Shown here: one piece after another, positions 8,050 through 16,186 of the stretch | How the letters are laid out: each line of letters begins with the position of its first letter | Numbering within the stretch: the stretch's first letter is position 1 | Source of the DNA: Wenzhouxiangella sp042310355 | Lineage (GTDB): Bacteria; Pseudomonadota; Gammaproteobacteria; Xanthomonadales; Wenzhouxiangellaceae | Length of the DNA: 64,000 bases | Assembly (NCBI RefSeq): GCF_042310355.1 | Contig: NZ_JBHJMR010000001.1 | Span: 248,001-312,000, forward strand | Direction: 5' to 3' | The notes under the pieces: model-generated | What the model saw: the letters and a program-made list of their open reading frames with translations, nothing else | Database searches by the model: none | What the model was told of the DNA's origin: nothing | Position numbers and translations under genes: made by a program

Positions 8050-10032
8050 TTAGACGCCGGCAAGCGTCCGCGGTTCAGCGCGCTTGCGCACGGACAGCCG
8101 GCGGCAGTCGCGCTTGAATTCTCGCACGGGCGCGTCTCCGCCGCGATCCCCGTAGCGGATCAGGCAGTACGCGCCGGCCAGTTCCAGCAGTCGGTTGCCC
8201 TCGGACAGTCGTGGTGCGACTCGCGTGGCCCATCGCAGCGGGGTTTCGCCGATCGCCGGGCCGAGACCGCGCCGCCGCAGCCGGCGCTGCAGCTTCAGCC
8301 AGGCGCGTTGCGCGGGGTCGCTCGACCGGGACGGCTGGCGGAACCAGGCCCAGGCGACGAGCAGGACGACCACGCCCAGGGTCGCGACCATCAGCACGGC
8401 CATGCCGGTGCTCGACAGGCCGGGCATGCCCAGCAAGCGCATCATACGGCTCTGGCGTTCGGCATCGAAACCGAGCACCCAGGCATTCCAGATGTGCTGG
8501 ATTCGGTCGTATCGATTGCGCAGGCTACGCAGCCAGTCCAGGCCCGCCCTGTCTCCGGCGGCGCTTCGAGCGCCGCTCTGGATGCGCGCCGGCGACACCG
8601 CAGCGGTCGGATCGACCCGCGTCCAGCCGTTGCCGTCGAGCCAGACTTCGACCCAGGCGTGCGCGTCGGAATTGCGCACCAGCAGGTACTCGCCGCTTTC
8701 CTGCCAGAAGCCGCCCTGGTAGCCGGTAACGACGCGCGTGGGAATGCCGGCGCCCCGCATCAGGATGGCGAACGCCGACGCGTAGTACTCGCAGTAACCC
8801 TCGCGCAGGTCGAAGAGAAATTCGTCGGCACTGTGTCGGCCGAGCGGGGAGGCGTCGAGGCTGTAGTAGAAAGGCTCCTCGCGCAGCCAGTCGAGGACGT
8901 GTTCGATCAGCGCGCGGTCGTCGTCGAAGCGCTGGCGCAGGTCGCGCGCCATCTCGAGGGTGCGCGGATTGCGATCGTCCGGCAGGTCCAGCGCCAGCCG
9001 GCGTATCGTCTCGGGCAGGCGCGGCATATCGGTAAAGCCCGGGTTGCTGCGCATGCGGTACTGGGTCAGGGTCGTGACCGGATCGCGGCGGGTGATCTGG
9101 AAATCGAGCGAGATGCTCGACTGTTCCGGCGTGTTGACCGGGTAGTCGAGGGCGAACAGCCAGTGGCGTTCGTGCGGCTCGAGCTGCACCGAGTAGTGAA
9201 GATCTTCCGGGCTCGGCGGAACCTTGACCGACGGCGTTCGCGCGGGCATGAAAGCGCGTTGCCAGGTGTCGCCGTCGAAGCGCCAAAGCACGGGGCCGCG
9301 CCAGTAGCGCTGCCTCGGCGGCGGCGGTGAGCCCTCGAACTCGGCCCGGAAGGCGGGTGAGTCGTCGAGGAACAGTTCGGCGATCGAGCCCGGCGACATG
9401 CTATCGGACAGGCCCGTCTTGCCGTCCATGACTTCATCGGGCAGCCCCCACAGCGGCTCGGCCAGGCGCGGGAAGGTCACGAACAGGATCAGCGCTACCG
9501 GCAGCCCGGCGAGCAGCATGAACGCACCGTCGCGCAGGAATCGCCGCTCGCCGCCCGGCGCCGATGCATGGCCCAGTTCGACGCCCTGGATGCGATGCAG
9601 GGCGGTGAAGACCACCACGACGCCGCCGAACAGGTAGACGAGGTAGACGAATTTTTCGTCGAAAAGGAACTGCGTGGAGATCAGGAACAACGAAACGGAC
9701 GCGACCATGCGCAGGTCGCGAATTCGATACAGCTCGAGCATCTTTGCGGCCAGCATCAGGCAAAGCAGGCCGGTGGCCGCTCGTCGACCCCAAAGGCCGC
9801 CGAAACTGACCGCCAGCAGCGCGATCGCGGCCAGGGTCAGGATGAGCCTGAGCCAGCCCGGCGGCGGGCTCCAGCGCTGCCGGGCAGCGACCAGGCGCCA
9901 GGAGCAGGTGAGGACCACGACCAGGCCGAGCACAGGCGGCATGGCTAGCAGATGCGGCGTGGCCGCGATCAGGAAGGCCGCGATGGTCCACGCGAGCGGG
10001 GCGAATGGAAGATGTTCCTGCGGGCGCTTCAC
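8050..10032 (-). CDS. tgpA: TgpA-type membrane transglutaminase-like protein (DUF3488/transglutaminase/DUF4129)
   Basis: A start GTG at 10032 is preferred because it overlaps the stop of the DUF58 gene (GTGA); an upstream ATG at 10152 would run far into that gene. The 660-residue protein has a cluster of N-terminal membrane helices (about residues 12-180). A periplasmic transglutaminase core follows, with the Cys-His-Asp triad in REGYCEYYASAF, NSDAHAWVEVW and WTRVDPTAAVSP. There is a further helix (GMAVLMVATLGVVVLLVAW) and a short cytoplasmic tail. The family is essential in Pseudomonas aeruginosa, with an incompletely known substrate. It is the last gene of the phhA-phhB-moxR-DUF58-tgpA run. 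Confidence 0.93.
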   Translation of the reverse strand: MKRPQEHLPFAPLAWTIAAFLIAATPHLLAMPPVLGLVVVLTCSWRLVAARQRWSPPPGWLRLILTLAAIALLAVSFGGLWGRRAATGLLCLMLAAKMLELYRIRDLRMVASVSLFLISTQFLFDEKFVYLVYLFGGVVVVFTALHRIQGVELGHASAPGGERRFLRDGAFMLLAGLPVALILFVTFPRLAEPLWGLPDEVMDGKTGLSDSMSPGSIAELFLDDSPAFRAEFEGSPPPPRQRYWRGPVLWRFDGDTWQRAFMPARTPSVKVPPSPEDLHYSVQLEPHERHWLFALDYPVNTPEQSSISLDFQITRRDPVTTLTQYRMRSNPGFTDMPRLPETIRRLALDLPDDRNPRTLEMARDLRQRFDDDRALIEHVLDWLREEPFYYSLDASPLGRHSADEFLFDLREGYCEYYASAFAILMRGAGIPTRVVTGYQGGFWQESGEYLLVRNSDAHAWVEVWLDGNGWTRVDPTAAVSPARIQSGARSAAGDRAGLDWLRSLRNRYDRIQHIWNAWVLGFDAERQSRMMRLLGMPGLSSTGMAVLMVATLGVVVLLVAWAWFRQPSRSSDPAQRAWLKLQRRLRRRGLGPAIGETPLRWATRVAPRLSEGNRLLELAGAYCLIRYGDRGGDAPVREFKRDCRRLSVRKRAEPRTLAGV

Positions 10033-10994
10033 AGTTCTGCCAGTGCACGCAGGCAGGCGTGCTTGTGGCGCTCGCCGCGATCGGGGCCGAGTCGATTGCC
10101 CCCCAATTCGAGCGTCCAGGGTCGCCCCTGGTCGTCGGCGCGCAGGATCCACGCGGTCACGATCCGGATACGTTCTTCCTCGTCGCGTCCCGGCGCCCGC
10201 TCGAGGCTGAGGAAGAGATCCCGCGACAGTTCACGCCGGAACTGGCGCGAGAGCAGGGTCTGGTGGCGCTGGCTCGCTTTCCAGGCAATGCGATGCAGCG
10301 GGTCGCCTTCGCGCCAGGGTCGCAGGCTGTGGAAGTCCTCGCCTTCTTCCCGCGCCTGGCTGCGCTGGCCCGCCCGGGCGTCCCCGCCCTCTGGCAGGGG
10401 CGGCGCGTGTTCGGCCGGCCGCGGCCAGACCAGGAAGGGCGCGCTGGGCTCGATCCAGGACCAGGCCCGGAACAGGCCCAGGGGCTGCGTGGTTTCGATG
10501 CGCAGGCGGCCGGGCCGGTGCCAGCCCCGGTGTCCGGCGGGCAGGGTGATGGCGACCTCACGCGCACTGCTGGCGGGCAGGTCGAAGCGGCTGTTCGACT
10601 CGCCCGCGCGCAGGATCAGGCCCGGGCGATCGCGTGGATCGGGGTTGATTGCCGCAAGCTGCCAGCTTACCGCTTGACCGGCGTGCACGGGTCGGGCCGT
10701 GCCGTGGCGCAGTCTGAGGCCGTTCAGATTGCGGAACGACAGCAGCATCGAGTTGATGGCGGTGGCCGCGACAATGAAAGTTGTCAGCAGGCCCAGGTTG
10801 TTGTTGAAATTGAGGCTGCCGATGAGCATCGCGCCCATGAGCACGCCCAGCATCCAGCCAAAGCGCGTGGGGAGGATGAAGATCTGCCTGTAGGCGAGCG
10901 TCAGCGGCAGGTCCAGCCGCGCGCGCCGCTTGAGCCAGCGGTCGAAAAGCCTGGGGCGCCCGACGCCGGCCCGTGACCCGTCTGCTGTGCGCAT
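10029..10994 (-). CDS. DUF58-domain membrane-associated protein
   Basis: This 321-residue protein has two membrane segments near the N-terminus (about residues 45-85, around GWMLGVLMGAMLIGSLNF and LLTTFIVAATAINSML). The conserved DUF58 block is EEGEDFHSLRPWREGDPLHRIAWKASQR, the signature of the family that accompanies MoxR ATPases. It starts with ATG overlapping the moxR stop (ATGA) and ends overlapping the tgpA start, so the three are translationally coupled. The family carries a vWA-like fold and is thought to act with MoxR as a chaperone/assembly pair; the client is unknown. Confidence 0.92.
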   Translation of the reverse strand: MRTADGSRAGVGRPRLFDRWLKRRARLDLPLTLAYRQIFILPTRFGWMLGVLMGAMLIGSLNFNNNLGLLTTFIVAATAINSMLLSFRNLNGLRLRHGTARPVHAGQAVSWQLAAINPDPRDRPGLILRAGESNSRFDLPASSAREVAITLPAGHRGWHRPGRLRIETTQPLGLFRAWSWIEPSAPFLVWPRPAEHAPPLPEGGDARAGQRSQAREEGEDFHSLRPWREGDPLHRIAWKASQRHQTLLSRQFRRELSRDLFLSLERAPGRDEEERIRIVTAWILRADDQGRPWTLELGGNRLGPDRGERHKHACLRALAEL

Positions 10995-11944
10995 CAGGGA
11001 ACGGGTGTGGACTCCAGGATTTCCGCAGCGACCGCATCGCCGTCCATGCTCGACTCGGCGGCCGGCTGCAGGCGGTGCGCGGCCAGGGCCGGGAAAACGA
11101 TGCGTACGTTGTCCGGCAGGCAGAAGTCCTGCTGCATGACCAGCGCGTGGGCGCGGGCGGTCTGAATCAGCGCCAGCGCCGCGCGCGGCGACAGGCCGGC
11201 CTTGACCGCGGGGTGCGAGCGGGTCGCCGCCACCAGTGCCTGGATGTAGTCGAGCACCGGCTCGGAGACGTGCAGTCGACTGGCCTGTTCGATCAACTCG
11301 ATCACGCGCTGCGGCGAGAGGACCGACTGCATCTCCTGCAGCATGTCGCGCCGGTCGGGCTCGGTCAGAAGCCGTCGCTCCTCGGCGGCCGACGGATAGC
11401 CGATGCGCGTGCGCAAAAGGAACCGGTCGAGCTGCGAATCCGGCAGCGGATAGGTGCCGGTCAGATCGAGCGGGTTCTGCGTGGCGATGACGTAGAAGGG
11501 CTTCGGCAGCGTATGGGTGTGACCGTCGACGGTGACCTGGCCTTCGGCCATGGCCTCAAGCAGGGCCGACTGCGTGCGCGGCGTGGCCCGGTTGATCTCG
11601 TCGGCCAGCACCACGTTGGCGAAAATCGGGCCGGGGCGAAACTCGAACTGCTCGCCCTCACGGCGATACATGGATACGCCCAGGATATCGGCCGGCAGCA
11701 TGTCGCTGGTGAACTGGATCCGCTGCCAGTTGCCACCCACGGCCATCGACAGCGCCTGGGCCAGCGTGGTCTTGCCCACGCCGGGCAGGTCTTCGATCAG
11801 CAGGTGTCCGCCGGCCAGGAGCGCCGAGAAGGCGAGGTCGATGACCTCGTGCTTGTCGACGATGATCTCGTTGACCTGCCGACGGGCCTGCCCCAGATCC
11901 TCGGCGGCTCGGCCCCCGGCGGGGGCCGTCGATTGCTCACTCAT
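10994..11944 (-). CDS. MoxR-family AAA+ ATPase
   Basis: A 316-residue AAA+ ATPase with Walker A in LPGVGKTTLAQALS, Walker B in VVLADEINRATP, and the sensor region YVIATQNPLDLTGTYPLPDSQLDRFLLR, all characteristic of MoxR proteins. These act as chaperones for maturing complexes, here probably with the coupled DUF58 and TgpA products. Its start overlaps the end of phhB by 8 bases and its stop overlaps the DUF58 start. Confidence 0.95.
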   Translation of the reverse strand: MSEQSTAPAGGRAAEDLGQARRQVNEIIVDKHEVIDLAFSALLAGGHLLIEDLPGVGKTTLAQALSMAVGGNWQRIQFTSDMLPADILGVSMYRREGEQFEFRPGPIFANVVLADEINRATPRTQSALLEAMAEGQVTVDGHTHTLPKPFYVIATQNPLDLTGTYPLPDSQLDRFLLRTRIGYPSAAEERRLLTEPDRRDMLQEMQSVLSPQRVIELIEQASRLHVSEPVLDYIQALVAATRSHPAVKAGLSPRAALALIQTARAHALVMQQDFCLPDNVRIVFPALAAHRLQPAAESSMDGDAVAAEILESTPVP

Positions 11945-12275
11945 CCAGCAGCGCGTTGACCTTGGCGGCGCAGATGAAATCGTTCTCGCTCAGCCCGTCG
12001 ATGGCATGCGTCGTGAAGTGGATCAGGCAGAAGTTGTAGCCCGCCTCGAAGTCCGGATGGTGGCCTTCCTGGTTTGCGATCCAGGCCATGGCGTTGATGA
12101 ATGCCATGGTCTTGTAGAAGCCCTTGAATTCGAAACGGCGGTAGATCATCTTGCCGTCGTCGTCGATCTGCCAGCCGGGCACCTGGGCCAGCAACTGCTC
12201 TGCGCGGTCGCGGTCGAGGGGGTCGGTGCCGCCCTCGCAGGGGGCGCACTTCTTTTCGGTCAGGGAATCGGACAT
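11937..12275 (-). CDS. phhB: Pterin-4a-carbinolamine dehydratase PhhB
   Basis: The 112-residue protein belongs to the DCoH/PCD family. The core WQIDDDGKMIYRRFEFKGFYKTMAFINAMAWIANQEGHHPDFEAGYNFCLIHFTTHAIDGLSENDF contains the conserved EGHHPD and TTHAI.GLSENDF active-site blocks. It dehydrates 4a-hydroxytetrahydrobiopterin so that the pterin cofactor of phenylalanine hydroxylase can be recycled. It begins 2 bases after the phhA stop, the usual phhA-phhB pairing, and overlaps moxR at its 3' end. Confidence 0.96.
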   Translation of the reverse strand: MSDSLTEKKCAPCEGGTDPLDRDRAEQLLAQVPGWQIDDDGKMIYRRFEFKGFYKTMAFINAMAWIANQEGHHPDFEAGYNFCLIHFTTHAIDGLSENDFICAAKVNALLDE

Positions 12276-12277
12276 GA

Positions 12278-13078
12278 TCAGGCTGCTTCCTTGGTCTTGG
12301 GTGGATAGGTGGGTTCGAACTCGCCCAGTGCACGTGCCTTGCGGATCAGGGCGAGCAGATCGGCGTTGGCCAGTTCGAACAGGTCGTCCATCTGGTCGAG
12401 CACGTAGTAGACCGTCTGGTAGATGTCGATGCGGTAGGGCGTGCGCAGCGCATCGATCGGATCGAACGGCCGGCGGATGGGTTCGTCGCTCTGGAGCGAG
12501 TAGATCGTTTCCCCGGGCGAGGAGGCGATGCCGCCGCCGTAGATGCTCAGCTGGCTGCCGTTCTGGATCAGGCCGAACTCGACCGTGAACCAGTAAAGCC
12601 GCGCCAGGAAGATGCGTTCTTTCTTGCTGGCCTTGATGCCGGCCAGGCCGTAGGCATGCGTGAAGTCCGCAAACGCCTGGTGAGTGAGCATGGTCGTGTG
12701 GCCGAAGATCTCGTGGAAGATGTCCGGCTCCTGCAGGTAGTCCATCGACTCGCGCGTGCGGATGAACGAGGCGGCCGGGAACTTCTTTTCCGCCAGCAGC
12801 TTGAAGAACTTGTCGAAGTTGATCAGGGCCGGCACCGGCGCCACTTCCCAGCCGGTGCGCTCACGCAGCACCTCGGAGACTTCCGTCGGTTGGGGAATGC
12901 GGTCGGTGGGCAGGTTCAGGATCTCGAGGCCGTCGAGGAATTCCTGACACACGCGGCCCTGGATGACTTCGATCTGGCGTGCATACAGGTCGCGCCAGAC
13001 GCTATGCTCTTCATCCGAGTACGGGATGATGCCATTTTCGTCCGGTACCTTGGCTTCGTACTTGGTTGACTTGCCCAT
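12278..13078 (-). CDS. phhA: Phenylalanine-4-hydroxylase PhhA
   Basis: Start chosen at 13078: the ATG is preceded by a perfect AAGGAGGTG ribosome-binding site, and the 266-residue product matches the bacterial enzyme length, whereas the longer frame to 13342 adds unrelated Arg/Pro-rich sequence. Non-heme iron ligands are visible as the two His in DIFHEIFGHTTML and the Glu in YWFTVEFGL. The enzyme converts phenylalanine to tyrosine using O2 and tetrahydropterin, feeding tyrosine synthesis or aromatic catabolism. It heads the phhA-phhB-moxR-DUF58-tgpA run and is divergent from an FAD oxidoreductase gene. Confidence 0.96.
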   Translation of the reverse strand: MGKSTKYEAKVPDENGIIPYSDEEHSVWRDLYARQIEVIQGRVCQEFLDGLEILNLPTDRIPQPTEVSEVLRERTGWEVAPVPALINFDKFFKLLAEKKFPAASFIRTRESMDYLQEPDIFHEIFGHTTMLTHQAFADFTHAYGLAGIKASKKERIFLARLYWFTVEFGLIQNGSQLSIYGGGIASSPGETIYSLQSDEPIRRPFDPIDALRTPYRIDIYQTVYYVLDQMDDLFELANADLLALIRKARALGEFEPTYPPKTKEAA

Positions 13079-13131
13079 GAGCACCTCCTTGAATTTTGTC
13101 TCCAATCTTATCACCCGTGCGGCCGGCTGCC

Positions 13132-14424
13132 ATGAACGCGGGCGCTGATCGCTGGCCGGGAAAGAGCTGGTACCAGGCCGAGGCCGGCGACCGGGCCTGG
13201 CCCGTGCTCGATGGCGATCAGCGCTGCGGCGTGGCCGTCGTCGGCGGTGGTCTGGCCGGTATCGCCACCGCGCTCGGGTTGGTCGAGCGCGGCATGACGG
13301 ACGTGGTCGTGCTGGACGCCGAAGCGCCGGGGGCCGGTGCATCCGGCCGCAACGGCGGATTCGTGTTCGCCGGCTATTCGCTGGGCAACGACGCGCTGAT
13401 CGAACAGGTCGGTGATGAAGATGCCGCGCGCCTGCACGGCTACACGCGCGACGCGGTCGCCCTGATTCGCCGGCGGATCGACCGCCACGCCATTGATTGC
13501 CGGGTCGACGACACCGGCGTGCTGCTGGCCGACTGGTTTGGTGAGCCCGAGCGCATGCAGTCGATCGCCGACCGGATGCAGCGCCGACTCGGATTCGAGC
13601 TCGACTGGGTGCCGCCCGAGGCCATGCCGGACTGGGTCGACTCGCCGCGCTACGGCGGCGGCCTGTTCGAGCCCGGCAGCTTCCATTTTCATCCGCTGCG
13701 GCACGTACGTGGCCTGTGCCGGGTCATCGAGGCCGCTGGCGGACGCGTGCTCGGCGACTCTGCGGTTACTGCGATCGGCAGGCATGGCGCGGAATGGCGG
13801 CTGGAAACGCGACGGGGTCGGCTCAGAGCCGGGCAGGTCGTGCTGGCCACCGGCGGCTATGATCGGCGCCTGGTGCCGTCGATCCAGCGGGCGCTGCAGC
13901 CCGTGGCCACCTACATTGCCGTGACCGAGCCCCTGGGCGAGCGGCTTGCCGAGTGCCTGCCACGGTCCGTGGCGGTCTACGACACGCGTTTCGCGTTCGA
14001 TTACTATCGGCCGCTGCCCGACACCCGCCTGCTGTGGGGCGGGCGCATCTCCATGGCGAGTCGCTCACCGGCCGCCATTCGCCGGCTGATGCGGCGAGAC
14101 CTGGCGCGCGTCTTTCCGAGGCTGTCCGGAGTTCGCCTGGACTACGCCTGGGGCGGCTGGATGAGCTACGCGCGGCACGAGATGCCGCTGCTGGGTCGAA
14201 CGAGCGACGGCCTCTGGTACGCGCTGGCTTTCGGCGGCCACGGCATGGCGACGACGACCCTGGCCGGCGAAATCATGGCCGAAGCGCTGAGCGGGCAGGG
14301 TCAGCGCCTGGCCGAGTTCGAGCGCTGGCGGCCGGTCTGGGCCGGCGGACTGCTGGGCCGTGCGGTGGGGCAGGGGATTTACTGGAAGGCGCAGCTGGTC
14401 GACCGCTGGCGGGATCGCGGTTGA
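13132..14424 (+). CDS. FAD-dependent amine/amino-acid oxidase, PuuB-like (DAO family)
   Basis: The protein starts with an FAD-binding Rossmann motif (CGVAVVGGGLAGIATALGLVERG) and the GASGRNGGFVFAGYS segment seen in gamma-glutamylputrescine oxidase and related DAO-family enzymes. The C-terminal block GGHGMATTTLAGEIMAEAL closes the FAD site. I chose the ATG at 13132 (430 residues); a TTG at 13096 would add 12 residues but overlaps the phhA upstream region. The substrate is probably an amine or amino acid; PuuB-like activity is inferred from overall wording, and no putrescine pathway genes are nearby. Confidence 0.85.
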   Translation: MNAGADRWPGKSWYQAEAGDRAWPVLDGDQRCGVAVVGGGLAGIATALGLVERGMTDVVVLDAEAPGAGASGRNGGFVFAGYSLGNDALIEQVGDEDAARLHGYTRDAVALIRRRIDRHAIDCRVDDTGVLLADWFGEPERMQSIADRMQRRLGFELDWVPPEAMPDWVDSPRYGGGLFEPGSFHFHPLRHVRGLCRVIEAAGGRVLGDSAVTAIGRHGAEWRLETRRGRLRAGQVVLATGGYDRRLVPSIQRALQPVATYIAVTEPLGERLAECLPRSVAVYDTRFAFDYYRPLPDTRLLWGGRISMASRSPAAIRRLMRRDLARVFPRLSGVRLDYAWGGWMSYARHEMPLLGRTSDGLWYALAFGGHGMATTTLAGEIMAEALSGQGQRLAEFERWRPVWAGGLLGRAVGQGIYWKAQLVDRWRDRG

Positions 14425-14427
14425 CCT

Positions 14428-14447
14428 TTGTAGGAAATTTCCTACAA
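14428..14447. promoter_or_regulatory. Perfect 20-bp palindrome (TTGTAGGAAATTTCCTACAA)
   Basis: A perfect palindrome begins 3 bases after the oxidoreductase stop codon. A second half-site, GAATTTCCTACAG, follows at about 14458-14470. A related site (GTAGGAA-AA-TTCCTAC) is at 45161-45176. Its form, TGTAGG-N6-CCTACA, resembles the TGTAAG-N6-CTTACA upstream site of GacA-type regulators, with one base per arm different. That is a suggestion only. Confidence 0.5.
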
Positions 14448-14539
14448 GGACGCGGGTGAATTTCCTACAGGTTTTCGCGGCGAATTGCGTCTGGGCCGAA
14501 GCCGAAGACCTTGTCAGACTGTTCATCAACAAGCTTGGC

Positions 14540-14635
14540 AGGTCAGCCCGTTTGCTGGTACGGGCGCACCCGGTAGCGTCCCGGAAGGGACGCGCTGGGG
14601 GGTTAAGGCGGCGCATCCCCTGCGCCGCCTTTTTT
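14540..14635 (+). ncRNA. Candidate structured small RNA or long 3' UTR (no protein seen)
   Basis: Between the palindrome and the terminator I see no convincing protein. The last 95 bases can form three consecutive hairpins: CCCG...CGGG (14547-14564), a perfect 7-bp stem GCGTCCC/GGGACGC capped by a GGAA tetraloop (14576-14593), and the terminator stem (14606-14630). A hairpin loop carrying GGA is the type of site CsrA/RsmA proteins bind. The 5' end is unknown and no clear promoter is visible, so this could equally be the 3' untranslated region of the oxidoreductase mRNA. Confidence 0.35.
14606..14635 (+). terminator. Strong rho-independent terminator
   Basis: A perfect 10-bp stem AGGCGGCGCA / TGCGCCGCCT with a TCCCC loop ends in six T. 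It lies about 180 bases beyond the oxidoreductase stop codon, which is unusually far and supports an independent transcript in between. Confidence 0.88.
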
Positions 14636-14643
14636 AATGGGCC

Positions 14644-14912
14644 TAGTGTACCCCGTCACTCATCTTGTAACTTATAGAGCGCCGTACAAGCCCGAGCGCA
14701 AGGCGGCGCTCGCCGGGAAGGGTGGTGCCCTTTGCAAGAGCGCCAACGCCGCGATCGGGCTTGTACGGGGCTCCCCTCGGGCGAGCGCCTCAGGGGCCAT
14801 CTGCGGCGTTGCGATTGCTTGACGTAGCGCCACTACGCCGGCGCAATCGCGCCTTGCATCTGGCCCCTGAGGCACTCGCTATAAGTCACAATATGAGTGA
14901 CGGGGTACACTA
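14644..14912. mobile_element. MITE-like element with 34-bp terminal inverted repeats
   Basis: A 269-bp non-coding element is bounded by TAGTGTACCCCGTCAC... (14644-14677) and its inverted copy (14879-14912). The two ends match at 32 of 34 positions. The interior holds further imperfect inverted repeats: AAGCCCGAGCG / CGATCGGGCTT, and a longer pair around CCTCAGGGGCCA / TGGCCCCTGAGG. There is no transposase. The right end is fused to fadA: its last three bases, CTA, read TAG on the minus strand and are the fadA stop codon. With the palindrome, small-RNA candidate and terminator it accounts for the 485-base gap 14425-14909. Confidence 0.8.
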
Positions 14913-16088
14913 AACCCGTTCGAAGATACCGGCCGCGCCCATGCCCGTGCCGATGCACATCGTGACCATCCCAAAGCGCTGGTCGCGGCGATGCAGGCCG
15001 TGGATGAGCTTGGACGCCAGGATCGCGCCGGTCGCTCCCAGCGGATGCCCCAGGGCGATGGCGCCGCCGAGCGGGTTGACCTTGTCCGGATCGATTTCGG
15101 TGTTGCGGATCACGGCCAGGGCCTGGGCGGCGAAGGCTTCGTTGAGTTCGATCCAGTCCAGGTCGTCCTTGCCGATACCCGTCTGCTTGAGCACCTTCGG
15201 GATGGCCTCGATCGGGCCAATGCCCATGATTTCCGGCGGAACGCCGGCCACGGAAAAGCCGCGGAATACGGCCAGCGGTTTCAGGTTCAGTTCCTTGACG
15301 ACCTTCTCGGAAACCAGGATCAGCGCACCGGCGCCGTCGGACATCTGCGAGCTGGTGCCGGCAGTGACGCTGCCCTTGGCGTCGAAGACGGTGCGCAGCT
15401 TGCCCAGCGCCTCGGGCGTGGTGTCGCGGCGCGGGCCCTCGTCGGTGTCGACGACCGTTTCGGTTTCGCGAACCGTGCCGTCGGGGCCGGGCACGCGGTT
15501 GGTGACGGTGACCGGGCGGATTTCGGAGAACTCGCCGCCGTCGATGGCGGCGATGGCCTTCTGGTGTGACTGGTAGGCGAACTGGTCCTGGTCCTCGCGC
15601 GAGACATCCCATTTCCTGGCGACCTTTTCGGCCGTGATGCCCATGCCGTAGGCGATGGCGATGTTGTCGTCCTCGAACACCTTGGGGTTCATGGCCACCT
15701 TGTGACCCATCATCGGCACCATGGTCATGGTTTCGGTGCCGCCGGCAATCATCACGTCGGCCTCGCCCAGGCGGATCCGGTCGGCGGCCATGGCGATGGT
15801 CTGCAGGCCCGACGAGCAGAAGCGGTTGACGGTCACGCCCGGCACCGAATCCGGCAACCCGGCCAGCAGGGCGCCGATGCGGGCGACGTTCATGCCCTGT
15901 TCGGCTTCCGGCATGGCGCAACCGACGATCACGTCCTCGACGCGGGCCGGGTCCAGTTCGGGTACTTCGGCCAGCGATTCGCGGATCACGTGGGCCAGCA
16001 TGTCGTCGGGGCGGTAATTCCTGAATGCGCCCTTGAACGCCCGGGCGACCGGGGTTCGAACGGCGGCTACTACGTATGCGTCACTCAT
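14910..16088 (-). CDS. fadA: Acetyl-CoA acyltransferase (3-ketoacyl-CoA thiolase) FadA
   Basis: A 392-residue thiolase. The nucleophile Cys is in VTVNRFCSSGLQT, the second active-site region is ALGHPLGATGA, and the acid/base Cys is in TMCIGTGMGAAGIFERV at the C-terminus. It cleaves 3-ketoacyl-CoA to acetyl-CoA plus a shortened acyl-CoA, the last step of beta-oxidation. It is the third structural gene of the fadE-fadB-fadA run. A tandem-motif inverted repeat separates it from fadB, and a MITE-like element supplies its stop codon. Confidence 0.95.
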   Translation of the reverse strand: MSDAYVVAAVRTPVARAFKGAFRNYRPDDMLAHVIRESLAEVPELDPARVEDVIVGCAMPEAEQGMNVARIGALLAGLPDSVPGVTVNRFCSSGLQTIAMAADRIRLGEADVMIAGGTETMTMVPMMGHKVAMNPKVFEDDNIAIAYGMGITAEKVARKWDVSREDQDQFAYQSHQKAIAAIDGGEFSEIRPVTVTNRVPGPDGTVRETETVVDTDEGPRRDTTPEALGKLRTVFDAKGSVTAGTSSQMSDGAGALILVSEKVVKELNLKPLAVFRGFSVAGVPPEIMGIGPIEAIPKVLKQTGIGKDDLDWIELNEAFAAQALAVIRNTEIDPDKVNPLGGAIALGHPLGATGAILASKLIHGLHRRDQRFGMVTMCIGTGMGAAGIFERV

Positions 16089-16125
16089 GGGTGGAGTCCT
16101 CGGATGTCTGATTGATTCGGGTTCC

Positions 16126-16184
16126 GGTTTACGGTTTACGGTTTACGGGCGGGCTTCCGGAAACTGTAAACCGTAAACCGTTAA
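16126..16184. repeat. Inverted repeat of tandem GGTTTAC heptamers (fadB/fadA gap)
   Basis: Three tandem copies of GGTTTAC (from 16126) are followed, after a roughly 12-base spacer, by the complementary GTAAACC copies (16166-16180). The transcript would form a hairpin of 20 or so base pairs between two co-transcribed genes. There is no T-run, so it is not an ordinary terminator. Confidence 0.85.
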
Positions 16185-16186
16185 TT

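Noticed and set aside
14360..14677. Short frames across the candidate small-RNA region
   Set aside because: They run out of phase from inside the oxidoreductase gene, through the palindrome and the terminator, and show no family wording.
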